Part shown: piece by piece, positions 46,901 to 59,039 of the stretch | Position numbering within the stretch: the first letter of the stretch is position 1 | Layout of the letters: the number at the start of each line of letters is the position of its first letter | Origin: Metellina segmentata | Taxonomy: Eukaryota; Arthropoda; Arachnida; Araneae; Tetragnathidae | DNA: 64,000 bases | Direction of reading: 5' to 3' | Assembly: GCA_947359465.1 (NCBI GenBank) | Contig: OX375873.1 | Location: 73,224,278 to 73,288,277, forward strand | Program-made: the position numbers and the translations under genes | Notes under the pieces: generated by a model | Seen by the model: only the letters and a program-made list of their open reading frames with translations | What the model was told of the DNA's origin: nothing | Databases searched by the model: none

Positions 46901-47758
46901 AATGACCAACCACCATTGCAGATGTCAGCGATGGTGAGTCTCATGATTAATTTTTATTTTTACATTTGTCAGTCATTTTTAACTTTTTCGTAACAAAAAT
47001 TTAGTTTTTATAATGTTATAAAAGTATTTTTGAAGTTCAATTCCCAAAAACAAATAATTTTGTTCAGATAATATTATTTTTTTATTCTTTTCCCAGTAAT
47101 TTTAATGTAACGTTTTGTAAAATGTGGAAAACGGGGATATTTGCGAATTTTTTGCAATTTTGTTCTAGTTATATATATATATATATATATATAATAACAA
47201 TTATCTGAATTTTTTTTCTTTAGTTTATGAACACTACAATTAAAGCTTTACAGTTTTTTATCTCTCCTGTAAAATGTGAGTTTGTAACATATCCTCTTCT
47301 TGCATCTGCCAGTTCAATTGGAGTTAGGTATAGAAGACCATTGGTTGTAAGCATGGACTGTTTAGAAAAGGATTTTTGCATTTGCAGAAATAAGAACTGG
47401 AGAACAGTTGGCAATAACAAGTCAAGATATAAAATTATCATGGAGAAGGCCAAGGCCCACACTCACTGAACTATAGAATCAACAAAGAAGAAGAAATATG
47501 AACATAATTCGAATATACAGTGAAATGAATAGAAAAAATATTGCTGATCAGAGCCAAAGCATTGGTGGATTGATTATGAAACAAGAACTTTGGTATCTAC
47601 TAAACTAAAAACAGCATAACAGTTCTCACATGAACAGGTCAATAAGGTCAAGGCTTACACTGGGGTGTCGAACCATCATAGAAGTAATAAACACAGACTT
47701 TACTGTGAGTAATGAAATTTTAAGTAAACGAACACAATAAGTAACGAGTTATACTTAC

Positions 47759-48607
47759 ACTTTCCTCTTCGTCTTCTTTCCTGATGTGTTCTGCAATGAA
47801 CAGTATACTTTCTATAGCCTTCTGAGTTTCTGGTGCGTACTGCTTATGGCGAGGTCCTCCATTTCCCATCACCATCGATTCTGATTCCATGCCTAGATCT
47901 TCGGCCCCATTCGTACGCCCGTAACTTACGTGAAGATTGTCTAAAGGGGGCACCACGGGGGGTCCATTCCCCTCGTCCCTCTGCCTTCTCAACTCCACTC
48001 CATTGCATCCCCTGACCGAGAACTTCGCAGGGTCCGCCAGCTCGTCGTCTGAAGCATACATGGGCCTGCGCATCAGTAGCAGTCGCGGCATTATATGTAT
48101 GAAGACCCTACGCACCCACGGGGACATCTGGTGGGTGGACGGTGACCTAAAGTGGACATTCAGCACACCCACGGTCACCGATATGGAGAGCGTCACCAGA
48201 ATCATAGTGAAAAGCAGGTACTTGCCGAGGAGGGGGACTGCCAGGGATGTCGGGGGAATGATCTCAGCCAGCAGGAGGAAGAACACGGTGAGGGACACGA
48301 GGATTGAGATGCAGAGGGTCACTTTCTCGCCACTGTCCGAAGGCAAGTAGAAGACGAGGACCGTGAGGAAGGAGATTCCGACGCAGGGGATGATGAGGTT
48401 GACGGTGTAGAAGAGCGTCTTGCGACGCATTGTGATGTTGAAGGTGATGTCGGGGTAGGGTTCGACGCAACAGTCGTAGTATTCTTCGTTGTATTTTGCA
48501 GGTACCAGTAGGATGTCCCATTCAACGCTTTTGTAGAATTCGCTCATGTCGATACCTTGAGGAACTAGTGTCGATCCTTCTTCCTGTTTAACATGACGTA
48601 AATCGAC
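47759..48607 (-). CDS. nAChR alpha-type subunit exon, TM1-TM3 and cytoplasmic loop
   Basis: On the minus strand an acceptor (TTTATTCTTCAG) precedes GTC at 48607, and a GTAAGT donor follows the AGT codon ending at 47759. The 283 codons start [12 protein letters not shown], the end of the ligand-binding domain. [11 protein letters not shown] carries the paired cysteines that mark alpha subunits. TM1 ([17 protein letters not shown]), the pore-lining TM2 ([20 protein letters not shown]) and TM3 ([19 protein letters not shown]) follow, then about 120 residues of cytoplasmic loop ending in the helix before TM4. The product is part of a pentameric acetylcholine-gated cation channel of neuronal membranes and a known class of insecticide target. 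Which alpha subunit it is cannot be settled here. Confidence 0.97.
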
Positions 48608-49214
48608 CTGAAGAATAAAAACATGAATCATTCGTTGTTCTCATTGAAAATCGAGCTGATGTTTTCAGCCAGTAAGGTGTATTTATAGTAATTATATACT
48701 AAATATGAGCAAAAATGGCCTATGTAGAGTTATTAAGATTCGACTTCTAGGATGTGTTTTTGGAAGACCACATTTATTGAAAATAATCCATTTGACATCA
48801 TTTTCGTCTAGAAAATTTCCGGAGGGATTCTGGTTTATTACAGAGTACAATAGTATGAGTACCTACTTCTGCATGAGCTCAATCCATTTCTAGCACGTTT
48901 GGTTGTTTGGATTTTCTTGGTGCAAGGGTCTTATTTGACCATGCTTCGCAAAATCAAAGGTTAGCAATTATATTTCTTGATTCCGTGATGAAAATGGTAA
49001 GTTACTTACAAATTATACAGAAGGTTAAATTCCTCTTAGATACTGAAATAACTAGACTCTGTTAAACTCAAAAAATAATCTGATCACAACGAAATTGGTA
49101 GACACATTTCTCCCTGCCAAGTATGCAAATAATTAAATGTGTGTGTTTAAGTAATGAATAGTGGCATATATTGGGAAGGCAGACATCACATTGTGATGAT
49201 GTATATAATGATCA

Positions 49215-49271
49215 ATTGGTTGGTTTGGTTTTATGGGGTAAGGGCCATGTTTGGTCTAGCGGTGCCAAACA
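49215..49271. repeat. Second copy of the TTGGTTGGTTTTAT repeat
   Basis: This block resembles 2718-2774: TTGGTTGGTTTGGTTTTATG, then a GTAAGGGCCATGTTTGG part and a GGTGCC end where the other copy has TGCGCC. Two copies in 64 kb suggest a dispersed family of short elements. The type is unknown. Confidence 0.5.
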
Positions 49272-49645
49272 CATATCAGACAGCTTCAAATAAATGAGCA
49301 TACACCAGCAAGGAAAGTTTTACTGAGACAGAAGAGATAAATACACCCAGATAGGTATCTAGCCTGGTGGAAATGATTGAACGTGACGAGGGAAGCTATA
49401 ACTGCACCGGACGTGCCACTATAACGTATCCATTGTGTCCATTTAGAAGCTAAAGTGACTCTTCGGACCATCGTTAGATTACTATAATAAAAAGGACTGT
49501 GTTAACAAATATAACTAAACAGGTTGCAATTTATCAGCAATTCGGCAACGTCACGTAAGCAGTAGTCCCATATTGATCAACATGGGATGTCATCTAATTG
49601 TCATTAGTGAATAGTTTCTCAAGTTACTGAGCCCAGATGACCTTA

Positions 49646-49905
49646 GAATATACTGATATATGACAGAAGAATATAGTGATATATGACAGAAGAATATACT
49701 GATATATGACCAAAGAATATACTGATATATGACCGAAGAATATACTGATATATGACCGAAGAATATACTGATATATGACAGAAGAATATACTGATATATG
49801 ACAGAAGAATATACTGATATATGACAGAAGAATATACTGATATATGACAGAAGAATATACTGATATATGACAGAAGAATATACTGATATATGACAGAAGA
49901 ATATA
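49646..49905. repeat. 23-bp minisatellite, about 11 copies
   Basis: The unit is GAATATACTGATATATGACA plus GAA, with CAAA or CGAA variants in three units and one G substitution in the second. Because 23 is not a multiple of three, all three frames cycle, which leaves a 148-codon minus-strand frame open across it (49590-50036). That frame is repetitive and is not considered a gene. Confidence 0.95.
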
Positions 49906-52027
49906 AAAAGAATCAAGACCTTGAACCTTGACTGACGTGTCAATGCATGGATCTCACTTTTACTGAAGAACGCTACATGGTGCGACGATAGGTAGTTATG
50001 AACTGGGATGCCATCCATATGGCAGTCAGACCTCATGGGTAGACCTCCGTGGTACCCTCACAGCCCAATGACACATCACGGACATTGGACACGTTGCGTT
50101 ACCGTTTCTTTCGCAGCATTCATGCCTCCAGGAAGAGAGTTCTATGTCACGCACTTCACGCATACCTGGTGACTACATTCGTTATTGCGATACACTTCCT
50201 TAGTAGTGTTTGCGGATAATTATTTTTTGCTCGAATGCTAAATGATTATACATTGCTATCGTGACTAGCGAATAATTTAGAATCGCTTGCAGCTTTTATT
50301 TCTGTTTTTATTCTTAGGCGCAGACTGTGGGAACATTTAAACATATATCTTAATACTTTTTATTCGTTTTATTTTTAGAACGGTTCGTGTTAAGAATTCT
50401 TTGACTAGCTGTACGTCAGTTGGAATCGCTATTTTAGAGCCACGGTTTATGTCAATATACAAAGAATTTCTTGAATTAATAATTTTTTTAAATTATACAT
50501 TTGACTTACTTGTGTCTACTGCATTGCACGGGACATTCTTGTTCCTAAGTATAATTTGTACTACCTATAACTCTTTTTTTCAAGTGAAATTTAAAGGATT
50601 TTACTTCGGCTTCCCAGTGTCCACAATAATTAGAAGGCCTGGGAGGACTAAATTTGTCAGATAACCAGATATGCCTCTATCAAGACGAATCCATCCATCC
50701 CATGATGTGGCCAATTAGCTCGCCGGTTCAATACTATTCTACAAAAAATCACACAAGCCACCATATGTGATATTTATGTATGTATTTATGTATCCATGCC
50801 AACCGAGTAACAGTTTATGTCAGGATCAGAGATAACCCAACTAAATATTGACCTGGTTCCCTTTAATCTATCTTTCTGTAGATATTAATATTACAATTCT
50901 TCTGAAATAGTGATAATTTCTTTTTCTGTAAAATGTACTACTTAAGTTTATCTCCAGTGAAGAAAGCCGTTGCTTCTATTTCTCTTATCGGAGTTAATTA
51001 TCTGTTCCAGGCACACATTGAAATTTAAATCACGTTTAAAAACCAGATATAAATCCCTCCAGTTAGAAGATTCATATATTTTAACGTTGAAAAACTGTAA
51101 AATAAATTATGATATATACTTAAAAAAGGATCAAGAAGGAAATAAAGAAAAATAGTCCATTATAACTTCTTAAAAAATAAATACTTCTTCAAAGAAGCAT
51201 TTGTTTATTAGTAGTGTTAAAGAGCAATTAGATTTGTGAAGTGGCAATGAATTGGTAGCGAACAGAAAGTACATTTATTCTTTACTTAATTGTCTGTCTT
51301 TCTAATCACTTGAAATGCTCTCTACTGTCCTAAATAAAAATTTATTTGAAATTTAAACGTTTGGAATTAGACTGAAATACCTAATCAAAAATTTTGCTTA
51401 ATTTAGAATTCTTACAAATTGTTTAAAAGATTATAAGTGTCACCACAAAAATCTGTATCACACTACTTCGTAATGCGGGGTTTTCGTAAAAAGATAATAC
51501 ATTCACAGCTTTTTTCTATTGATATTATTTTATTGTCAAATAATTTTTAGGAGCGGTTAAAAGGAACTGAAAAAGCATTATATGAAAATATTCTCAAAGA
51601 ATCACGTTCACATGTCTAACTCACATAACAATTACAGTGTCTATTGAGATGGTAGCATATAGTTGTTACCTTTACGCTTTCTTGAGATTCTTTTCCAAAA
51701 CATTATTGAAATGGCAACTTACCCCAGGCGTTATGCCAACCTACCCCATACCAGGGATTAGTTTGTATAATTTGAACACTTTCGTAAACAATACTTAACG
51801 AGCAAACTATACTATTTTTAGTGATGTTTTCTGTATTAATTTGTATCCAAGGAGTTCCACTATCAGCAGCATTGGCCATATTAGCAAAAAGTATTACCAA
51901 ATAAAAAATAAAAAATAAACTATGCCAACTAGCCCTGGATTTTTTTACTGTAGAATATTTTGCTGCAACTAAATCAAAATTTTATAACGATAAAAAATTA
52001 ACAGCCAAAATAATTTTTTTATGTATT

Positions 52028-52846
52028 ACTAGCCACTGCATTGCCCGGCGCTGTCCATGCCCGTGTTCGCAAACCAACACCACAGGCAACGCCGTGATGT
52101 AAGTTATTAATCTGATGTAAAATCTATCTTTAGCGATGCCGATTTGACGAAAAAAAAATTAACGATCCCAGTCAAAATGTTTTTTTTTGCTCTCATTCCC
52201 TGAAATGGAATAGGAAAGGAAATGTAATATGTTTATTTTTTTGTAACGTGAAGGGCAGAAGATGCAGTCTGTTTCACGTGACGTCACGATATCTTGCAAA
52301 CATATAAAAGATATTCAATTTAAAAATTATTTATTTAAAGAAAATCCCTTTTTTAGATATCGATCTAAAGTGAAATTTTCCGCAGATTTCAAATCCGTTG
52401 AAATTTTTACTCTATCTTTAACGGTCTAGGAGATAGAAAAAAGAACTGAGTGACTCCAACAGTTATAAGATTTATAGTCTGGCTGGAAACTTCCTTCGGC
52501 CAAAATCAAAGCAAAGAAAAGAATAATTTTCTGAGTGTTCTCCCCGATGAAAAAACTGACATGGTTCCAATGCTGATAACAAGGTCACGTGGGTAGAAAA
52601 AGTCCAGATTCGGGTGTTACTTCTTTTCTACGGAATAAACGCGTTGAAGAACCCGCTAGAGAATAAAACTATTAAATTCATTTAAAAAAATTCTAGATTT
52701 AATTTTGAAATGAGCCGCGACCCTAAAATTGCAAAAAATTGGGAGTACCTGTGTGTGAAATCTCATTGCAGTAAGTGCCATAGAATCGTGAGGATTTTGC
52801 GTCAAGAAACAGACAAACAAACACTTCCTTTTATATTAGTAGAGAT
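52028..52846 (-). mobile_element. Dispersed non-autonomous element, ACTAGC...ATTAGTAGAGAT type
   Basis: The segment begins ACTAGCCACTGCATTGCCCG and ends ACAGACAAACAAACACTTCC then TTTTATATTAGTAGAGAT. Read on the minus strand it starts ATCTCTACTAATATAAAAGG followed by a GTTTGTTTGTCTG run. This pattern is shared by abundant short elements in many arthropod genomes. I am confident it is a mobile-element copy but not of its class. It has no coding capacity. Confidence 0.6.
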
Positions 52847-54039
52847 TTAATCAAGAATATGTGTAGGTTGAACCGGACAGTAAATTATCACATCAATATG
52901 CCCAAATAGGCTTGAAAATTTTACCGTATATAACAAAATGGATAAGAAAAAATGTATATACGGGCTCCAATTTTTTAAAATTTATTCCACTCAATTCAAT
53001 TTTTTCAGTATAGGGTTGTTTATAGTTCTGTACAATTAATAATGAACCGCTGTGAGGAAAAAAAACTGAGTTCGCCGGAAAGTCATCGGAAAGAAATATT
53101 TAAATTAGTCTGGGTCGCGGAATCCCCTCCTCCCCTCTCAAAAGAACAAGAATAAATCCGGCCGATTCCGAAATCCAGCATTGAAGCATGGATTGCCGGA
53201 TTCTCCGGTGACAAGTCCTAACGATGCATATCCAGTCATTTGTCATGCCCACTTATTGTCTTCTCTGGCGTTTTGCGCCAGGGGTGGTAGAAAGAGGTCG
53301 GCAAGCGTCTCTCTCGACACTTCTCTGTATCGCACTGGGGAGAGATTGTGTTGGAAGATCCTTTGGCTATTCCTCACTTCCGAGAAATATCCTTTTTTCT
53401 CGCACTGTGTTGTACATTATTGTTTCTTTCTTTCATTTTTTGCGCACCACCCCCCCAAGTGCAAAAAGAAGGACGTCTTCCTTTATTTATGGTTGCATCT
53501 CTGAGAGTTTGATAGCATCTCCATCTTGCAGCAATCTAAGGAGAAGCCCCGACTGCTTGCTCCAGATGAAAAAGAGCCCAGTTGTTTTGTAGGAGGAAAT
53601 AGAAGTTTTTCTTCCTTTAGTTCTCACTTGCTTTTCTCTGCGTTATTTCCACTTCCAGTAGTTCTTTCTCTTTATTTTCTTCACTTCGCTTTAACTCCCG
53701 CCAGCCCATCGCTTTTTTTCAATATTTCTTTCCCCTTCTTTTGCTTCATCCGGTATGCGCATTTAAATTTACCTCATTTAGATTTAGGTTCTCTTTATTA
53801 CTTTAAGGCTCTGGTAGAAGTTTCTTATTGGTGGATCCCGCGTGACGCTTAACCATAGATAGCTCTAATGAAACTTCGCCTGTCAAGCCGGATTAAATTT
53901 ATGGTCTTCTTGCTACAGCTTTAATTTTAGTAGCTGCGTTATTTCTTTTTTCTTTGCCTTGATGCTGATCTCAATCTTTTTAAGCGATAGCACCGTTAAA
54001 TTACATAAAAAATCACATAATCGAGCTACTATTAAGTAT
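52847..54039. other. Stretch with a less AT-rich, pyrimidine-rich island
   Basis: From about 53100 to 53860 the base composition is clearly richer in G+C and pyrimidines than its surroundings, and two plus-strand frames (53181-53504 and 53224-53592) stay open. Neither shows a recognisable domain, and both overlap each other. A gene regulatory island or an exon of another gene cannot be excluded. Confidence 0.4.
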
Positions 54040-54042
54040 AAA

Positions 54043-54710
54043 GTTGAGTTAATTCTCTGTAGTCAACTAAACTGGATGACTTTGAAGGTCCTACATTATG
54101 TGCCCACCCTTTGCGAACGTTTATTATAGTATTTTTAAGAGTTACTAGAGTGTGATGTTTTCCCATTAATATGTGTATTTACGATGTTAGTAACTGGATC
54201 ATTTTGAATTGTAACTATGTAAAAAATTTATACTTTTTGCGGGAAGTAAACATGTTGAAAAAGTTGTCGCTCTAATTACTTAATACTAATGTTAGAGCCT
54301 TCATTTTCCAAAACAAATTCAATCTATAAAATTTATAAATATTTATTTCCCACATTATAGTTAAATTTTCAAAGGAATTTTGCTCGTGAATTTGCTCGTG
54401 ATAAAGGTTTGAAGTTCTATTTTATAGAAACTACAAGCGCTTGTATGGATTTTAGTACATATGGGTTTGAGTGTGTAAATTCCCTGTTGTCGACTAAACT
54501 AGATAACTTTGACGGTCCTATACATTATGTACCCACCATTTACAATAATCAATTATAGTATTTTTAAGAGTTACTAGAGTGCTATGTTTATTTCCCATTG
54601 TAGTTAGATTTTCAAAAGAATTTTGGTTTTTTTGATAAAGAGGTTTGAATTTCTATTTAAAAAAAACTACAAGCGAACATATGGGCTTTTGTGTAATTGT
54701 TTCATATCCT
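54043..54710. repeat. 427-bp tandem duplication, second copy deleted inside
   Basis: Blocks around 54063 and 54490 (TCAACTAAACT / TCGACTAAACT), followed by ATAGTATTTTTAAGAGTTACTAGAG in both, are offset by about 427 bases. The next shared block (TTTATTTCCCA... near 54342 and 54587) is offset by about 245. The second copy therefore lacks roughly 180 bases, or the first gained them. Confidence 0.75.
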
Positions 54711-57546
54711 TACTTTGCACTCTTCAGTTTCAAAGTTTTGTGTTTTTAAAGTCTTGTGTAACTACAAAAATGTGAAATTGAATTTATATGCATCGATAAA
54801 AAGAATATCGGTATGTATTACATAAAAGGGTTAAAAACAAATTTTTTCAGCTTTATGAGCTGATATGATCAATTTGTAATTAATTTTATTTTGAACTCGC
54901 TAAATGTTCTCTCTTTAAAATTCTTCTTCTTAAAAAATAACAACTTACATGTCATAATTTTGTTACACACACACTCACTATAATTATAAATAAGAAATCA
55001 ATGTTAAAATTGCTTAATTTTGAATGGTTTTTAACGAGTTATCTGTTTTAAATAACCGCGCGATGTAAATAAGTTAACTTTTCTAATGATGAAACAAAAT
55101 AATTTCAGTACGAAATAACTCATATTGCATAAGAATCCCATTTTATTCCAACTTAAAAGAAAACTTTAAATTTTAGCATTCCGTTTAAACGGAATTAGTT
55201 GTCTAGAAATAGAATTCATTAAGCATTTGTAATGTAGGATTAAACATTAACATCAGCTATACAGTAAATACAAAGTATAAATATTCGAATAAGGAAAGTT
55301 TTTACATAAAAGTAATCAAACTTTCCAACTTTCATTTTTTTTATATAAAATATTAAAAATGCAGGAAAACAGAAATAAACGAATGAAATTAAAGTATATC
55401 CATGCATCTGTTGAGTTCCTTTCCTACAAACGGAAAAAAAATTACAAGATTTAATAAAAAAAAATCGTAAAATTTGAATACGATCTGTTATTTTTTTTTA
55501 AGAAAATATTTCTCGTATATCATTTTTCCAAGTAGATTAAACCTATAAGAAGTTAAAGTCTTGAAATCCTCTATGTATTCTATTCTGAAAACAATTGTTT
55601 TACATTACCCGTAACTGAAGTAATTTTTGAAATTAATCATATTTATTAGTAGAAAGAAGGAAATATTCTGTGAAATTCACGTGACTTTAACAAACAAATT
55701 GGTTTTTTTAGTTTTAATTACTTTTTTTAAGATTATTTTTGTCTGTGAAAGTAACGTTTCCTCTCTTTCTGGGGAATGACGTTTGCCACAGAAGCATTCA
55801 AATAGAGCTCCATTAAATTTAATGAATGCAATTCATAATCTACACGAATGCTCCTTCCAAGAAAAATTATTAACCTTTTTCCATGTTGCAGAGAATTGTA
55901 TTTGATGGAAATACGAATATTTATAAACTGAATATATTTAATTATTTTCTTCAAATTTTTTAGATATAATTTCTCATTGTGCTTTCAAAATCAAGCAAAA
56001 AATAAACCAAAAAGCAAACAGAATTTCAAAGGTACACTGAAAAGAAATTGCTATATTATTAAAGCTATATATAAAGAAAGGTAATTGAATTTTTTAGGTA
56101 AAACGTAAATTCTATTCTGCTACGGTTTTAGCTTCTTGTATTTGAACTTTTAAATTGAATTAAATCAAAGGAATTTAGCAGTCAAAGTAAAATTTGAAAA
56201 TAAAACCCTTTTTTTACATATTAAAATACGAAAGAATATATATAGTTTAATAAAAAGGCATTGAAAATCCGCAGGTTCTTTTTTGACTGTCTACTAAAAT
56301 AATCTTTACTGTTTAAAGATATTATTTTTATTATTTCTTTAAAACTCACTATCATTTAAAAAGGCATTATAATGCATCCTTTTAAATAATTATTCTTGTT
56401 TAAATTTTTTAATTCATCAGTGTTTATTATTATTATTTATCCTTTCCTTAAATAATCATTATTACGTAAATCCATTATTATTTGTATTTCTTTACGTAAG
56501 CATTATCAGTTAAAGGTTAAAGTGATATTTTTATTTATTATTTTTTAAATAATCATTATTATTCAAAATTACAATAATTCGTCCATTCTTTAAATGATCC
56601 TAATTATTCAAATCCTTATTATTTATATTTGATTAAATAATCCTTATTATTTTATTTTATTTAAATAATCATTATTATTCATGTTTTCTTTAAATAATCA
56701 TTATTACTTTTCTTTTCCTTAAATAATCAAGAAAGGAGCTTTTAAATGAAACGCAAGAATATTATGTATTATGAAACTAAAAGAAATTTGTAACTGTTTA
56801 TTTAAAAAAAACTACGAAGGTTTATGAAATGGAAATCCTAAAGTAAAAATTCGTTTAACAAAAACGTTCAATTGAACAATGCTTCAAGTCTAAACTTTTA
56901 TTTTCGATCCATAGACTCTTTGCCATCCACAATAATATTTTTGGGACTAAATATACTCTAATATCATCTTGAAAATTTTCTAGAATGTTTTTATATCCTA
57001 AACTAAGTTGAGACTGCGTTACTTTGCAACTATGTAAATTACATCTAATGTATTTTCTTACCAACTACATCTACTGTTATTGCAAACTCTCACTAATTAT
57101 AGAAGTTGCAGTGATTTCATGCTGAGTGTGGTACATCGATTCCTCTCGTTTAACATCCCTCATGGAAGAACCTATTGTTGTTTACATATTATTATGAGTG
57201 TGACAAACCAGATAGGATTTTTTGGATGCCGATGGGTTTAGCCGAATATATTTTGAAGCTGATGAGAGCTCACAATTTCTCGATTCAATAAATATATAAT
57301 TAAACCACACACAAAATACTTTTAATATATCTATTTACACTTACGTACAGATTGGATCTGAATTTTGTGAACTACCAGTATCTCCAAAACAATCAACCAA
57401 ACCCCCATTGGCTTGAAAGTCCTATGACTTTTGGCACTCATCATAAGCTGCAAGCGATGCTAGATTATTTCAAGAGGGGATTGTCGGACAAGGAAGGTCT
57501 CTGCTCTAAAGCTCCACCCACCACAACCATTCTTCAAAAACATCAT
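54711..57546. other. AT-rich stretch, no gene recognised
   Basis: From 56330 to 56740 the string AAATAATCATTATTATT recurs about every 25-50 bases as a degenerate simple repeat. The short open frames at 55733-55954 and 56855-57064 on the minus strand have no recognisable motif. Confidence 0.5.
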
Positions 57547-57549
57547 TTA

Positions 57550-58318
57550 GGCCCGGTGCACACATCCGGTTTTTCAACGTGCGGCGCCACTGCCGCAACT
57601 CAAGAGATACATTAGATCCAATGGAGCAGTGCATGCATGCCTCCAGCGCCGCTGGGGCGACGCAAGTCCAACTTGCGTGCATTTCGTACCACAGTTCCCA
57701 CGGCGCCGCACGGTTGCCGCACATGAGTCTCCGTTCTGAAGTGCCTTGTTTTCATAAACAAATGGAATATATATAAAAATTAATTAATGGTTGTATCCAG
57801 TACGTCTATTTTGTTTCAAAATATTATTTTTTTACACCAAGTAAGCGAAATAAACACGTATTCTTCCATAGAATATTTATCGCAAATGGCGCGAAGTGAG
57901 TTCGTGCGTCATTTCACGGTTATGTGTGCATTGTTGGGCTTCGGTACCGCAGTGGCACCGCACGCCGTGAAATGACGCACAAACTAATTTCGCGCCATTT
58001 ACGATAAATATTCTATCGAAGAAAGCGTGTTTATTTCGCTTAGTTGGGGTAAAAAAAAATTATTTTGGAACAAAATAGATGTTACTGGATACAACCATTA
58101 ATTAATTATTATTTATATTCCATTTGTTTATGAAAACAAGGTACTTCAGAACGGAGACTCATGTGCGGCGACCATGCGGTGCCGGGGGGAATTGCGGTAC
58201 AAATTGCACTCAAGTTGGACGTGCGTCGCCCCAGCGGCGCTGGAGACATGTATGCACTGCTCCATCGGATCTAATGTATCTCATACCGCACTGGCGTTGC
58301 CGGTGTGTGAACCGGGCC
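57550..58318. mobile_element. 769-bp foldback MITE with TTA target duplication
   Basis: The left arm (57550-57919) and right arm (57965-58318) are inverted copies of each other along almost their full length, leaving a 45-bp loop. The ends are GGCCCGGTGCACAC and the complement of GGCCCGGTTCACAC, flanked by TTA at 57547-57549 and 58319-58321. A 3-bp TTA duplication suggests mobilisation by a PIF/Harbinger-type transposase. Open frames across the arms (57352-57615, 57506-57724, 57579-57776, 58124-58396) are palindrome shadows. It has no coding capacity. Confidence 0.85.
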
Positions 58319-58321
58319 TTA

Positions 58322-59039
58322 ATGTTTAAAGTACGCACATTCGCACATAGAGCAAATTGCTTTCTCAACATGCTTCAAATAAATAGATCATGTTGAGAAC
58401 AAATCAAATCCAAGTTAAATTTTTAATGGACCTCTGTCCACTCTATCTATCCTTATCTTAACTACCAAATCGAAACCCGATTCAAGCAGCGCATCTGAAT
58501 CTTTTATGCGACTCGAAATTACGATCCCGGATTAAAATCCAATGGGCGCAACAAGTAAAGAGAGAGGCCAATCGCCATTGTAGAATCATACGTGGGCCTT
58601 TTCACTCGCTCCCCATCGCAGCAAGAACAAAGCGGCTCGGCCTGAACAAGATCAAAGCCACGTGATCTCACGTTTGGGGAATCCAATCGCGGAAAGTGGT
58701 TACCAGATGAGAATGGATCTCTGAACGTTCTTTATGAGTGATTAACCCGCATCAAAAAGAGAAGCAGAGATTTTATTGGCTGAACCTCACACCTAATGCG
58801 GCGAAATCACGTTTGTCCCCTACCACTCTCGCCTTTGCCTCCCTAAAGGCGTGACCTTCTGATCGCTTTGCCCTCCCGCGGCCTGACTCTTTACTTTCGA
58901 TCTCTTTTCTTGATGGCCTGTGGTCGACACACCTGCTGTTTTTTACCCACCTTATTTTTGGTACGAGGCTTTTTCCGGAACTAGGCGCTTGTTGTTTTTT
59001 CTGTTGCTGTGACTATCGTCCTCTTGGTTCCTGTTATTT
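58322..59039. other. Less AT-rich island with no gene recognised
   Basis: Between about 58440 and 58960 the sequence is near-balanced in base composition, unlike the rest of the window, but it is closed in all frames. It may be a mobile-element fragment or a conserved regulatory island. Confidence 0.35.

Larger units (their letters stand above)
39710..47758 (-). other. 8.05-kb intron of the nAChR gene, loaded with mobile elements
   Basis: The intron runs from the donor GTAAGT (complement of 47753-47758) to the acceptor at 39710-39712. It contains a LINE 3' end (40355-40650), a hAT element (42240-44486), a decayed DDE transposase (about 45060-46900) and a (TA)n run at about 47170-47192. The rest has no recognisable gene. 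None of the insertions touches the splice sites. Confidence 0.85.
48608..52027. other. Upstream intron side of the receptor gene, no further exon recognised
   Basis: I looked for the Cys-loop and WTYDG-type exons on the minus strand and did not find them here. The stretch holds a 57-bp repeat relative at 49215-49271 and a 23-bp minisatellite at 49646-49905. The frame at 51703-51900 on the minus strand has no receptor-like motif. Confidence 0.5.

Noticed and set aside
47937..48525. Several frames (plus and minus) across the receptor exon
   Set aside because: They overlap the strongly recognised receptor frame and have low-complexity composition.
49646..49905. Possible CRISPR-like array
   Set aside because: The units are contiguous without unique spacers and the context is eukaryotic, so it is a minisatellite.
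49590..50036. 148-codon minus-strand frame with repeated tyrosine/serine/isoleucine pattern
   Set aside because: It is produced by the 23-bp minisatellite, which is open in all frames. No start context or domain supports a gene.
51703..51900. Minus-strand frame considered as a ligand-binding exon of the receptor
   Set aside because: It lacks Cys-loop, WTYDG-type or other receptor motifs.
53181..53852. Overlapping plus-strand frames in the less AT-rich island
   Set aside because: Three mutually overlapping frames without domains. They are kept only as a composition island.
57352..58396. Four open frames over the foldback element
   Set aside because: They mirror each other across the palindrome and have no domain content.
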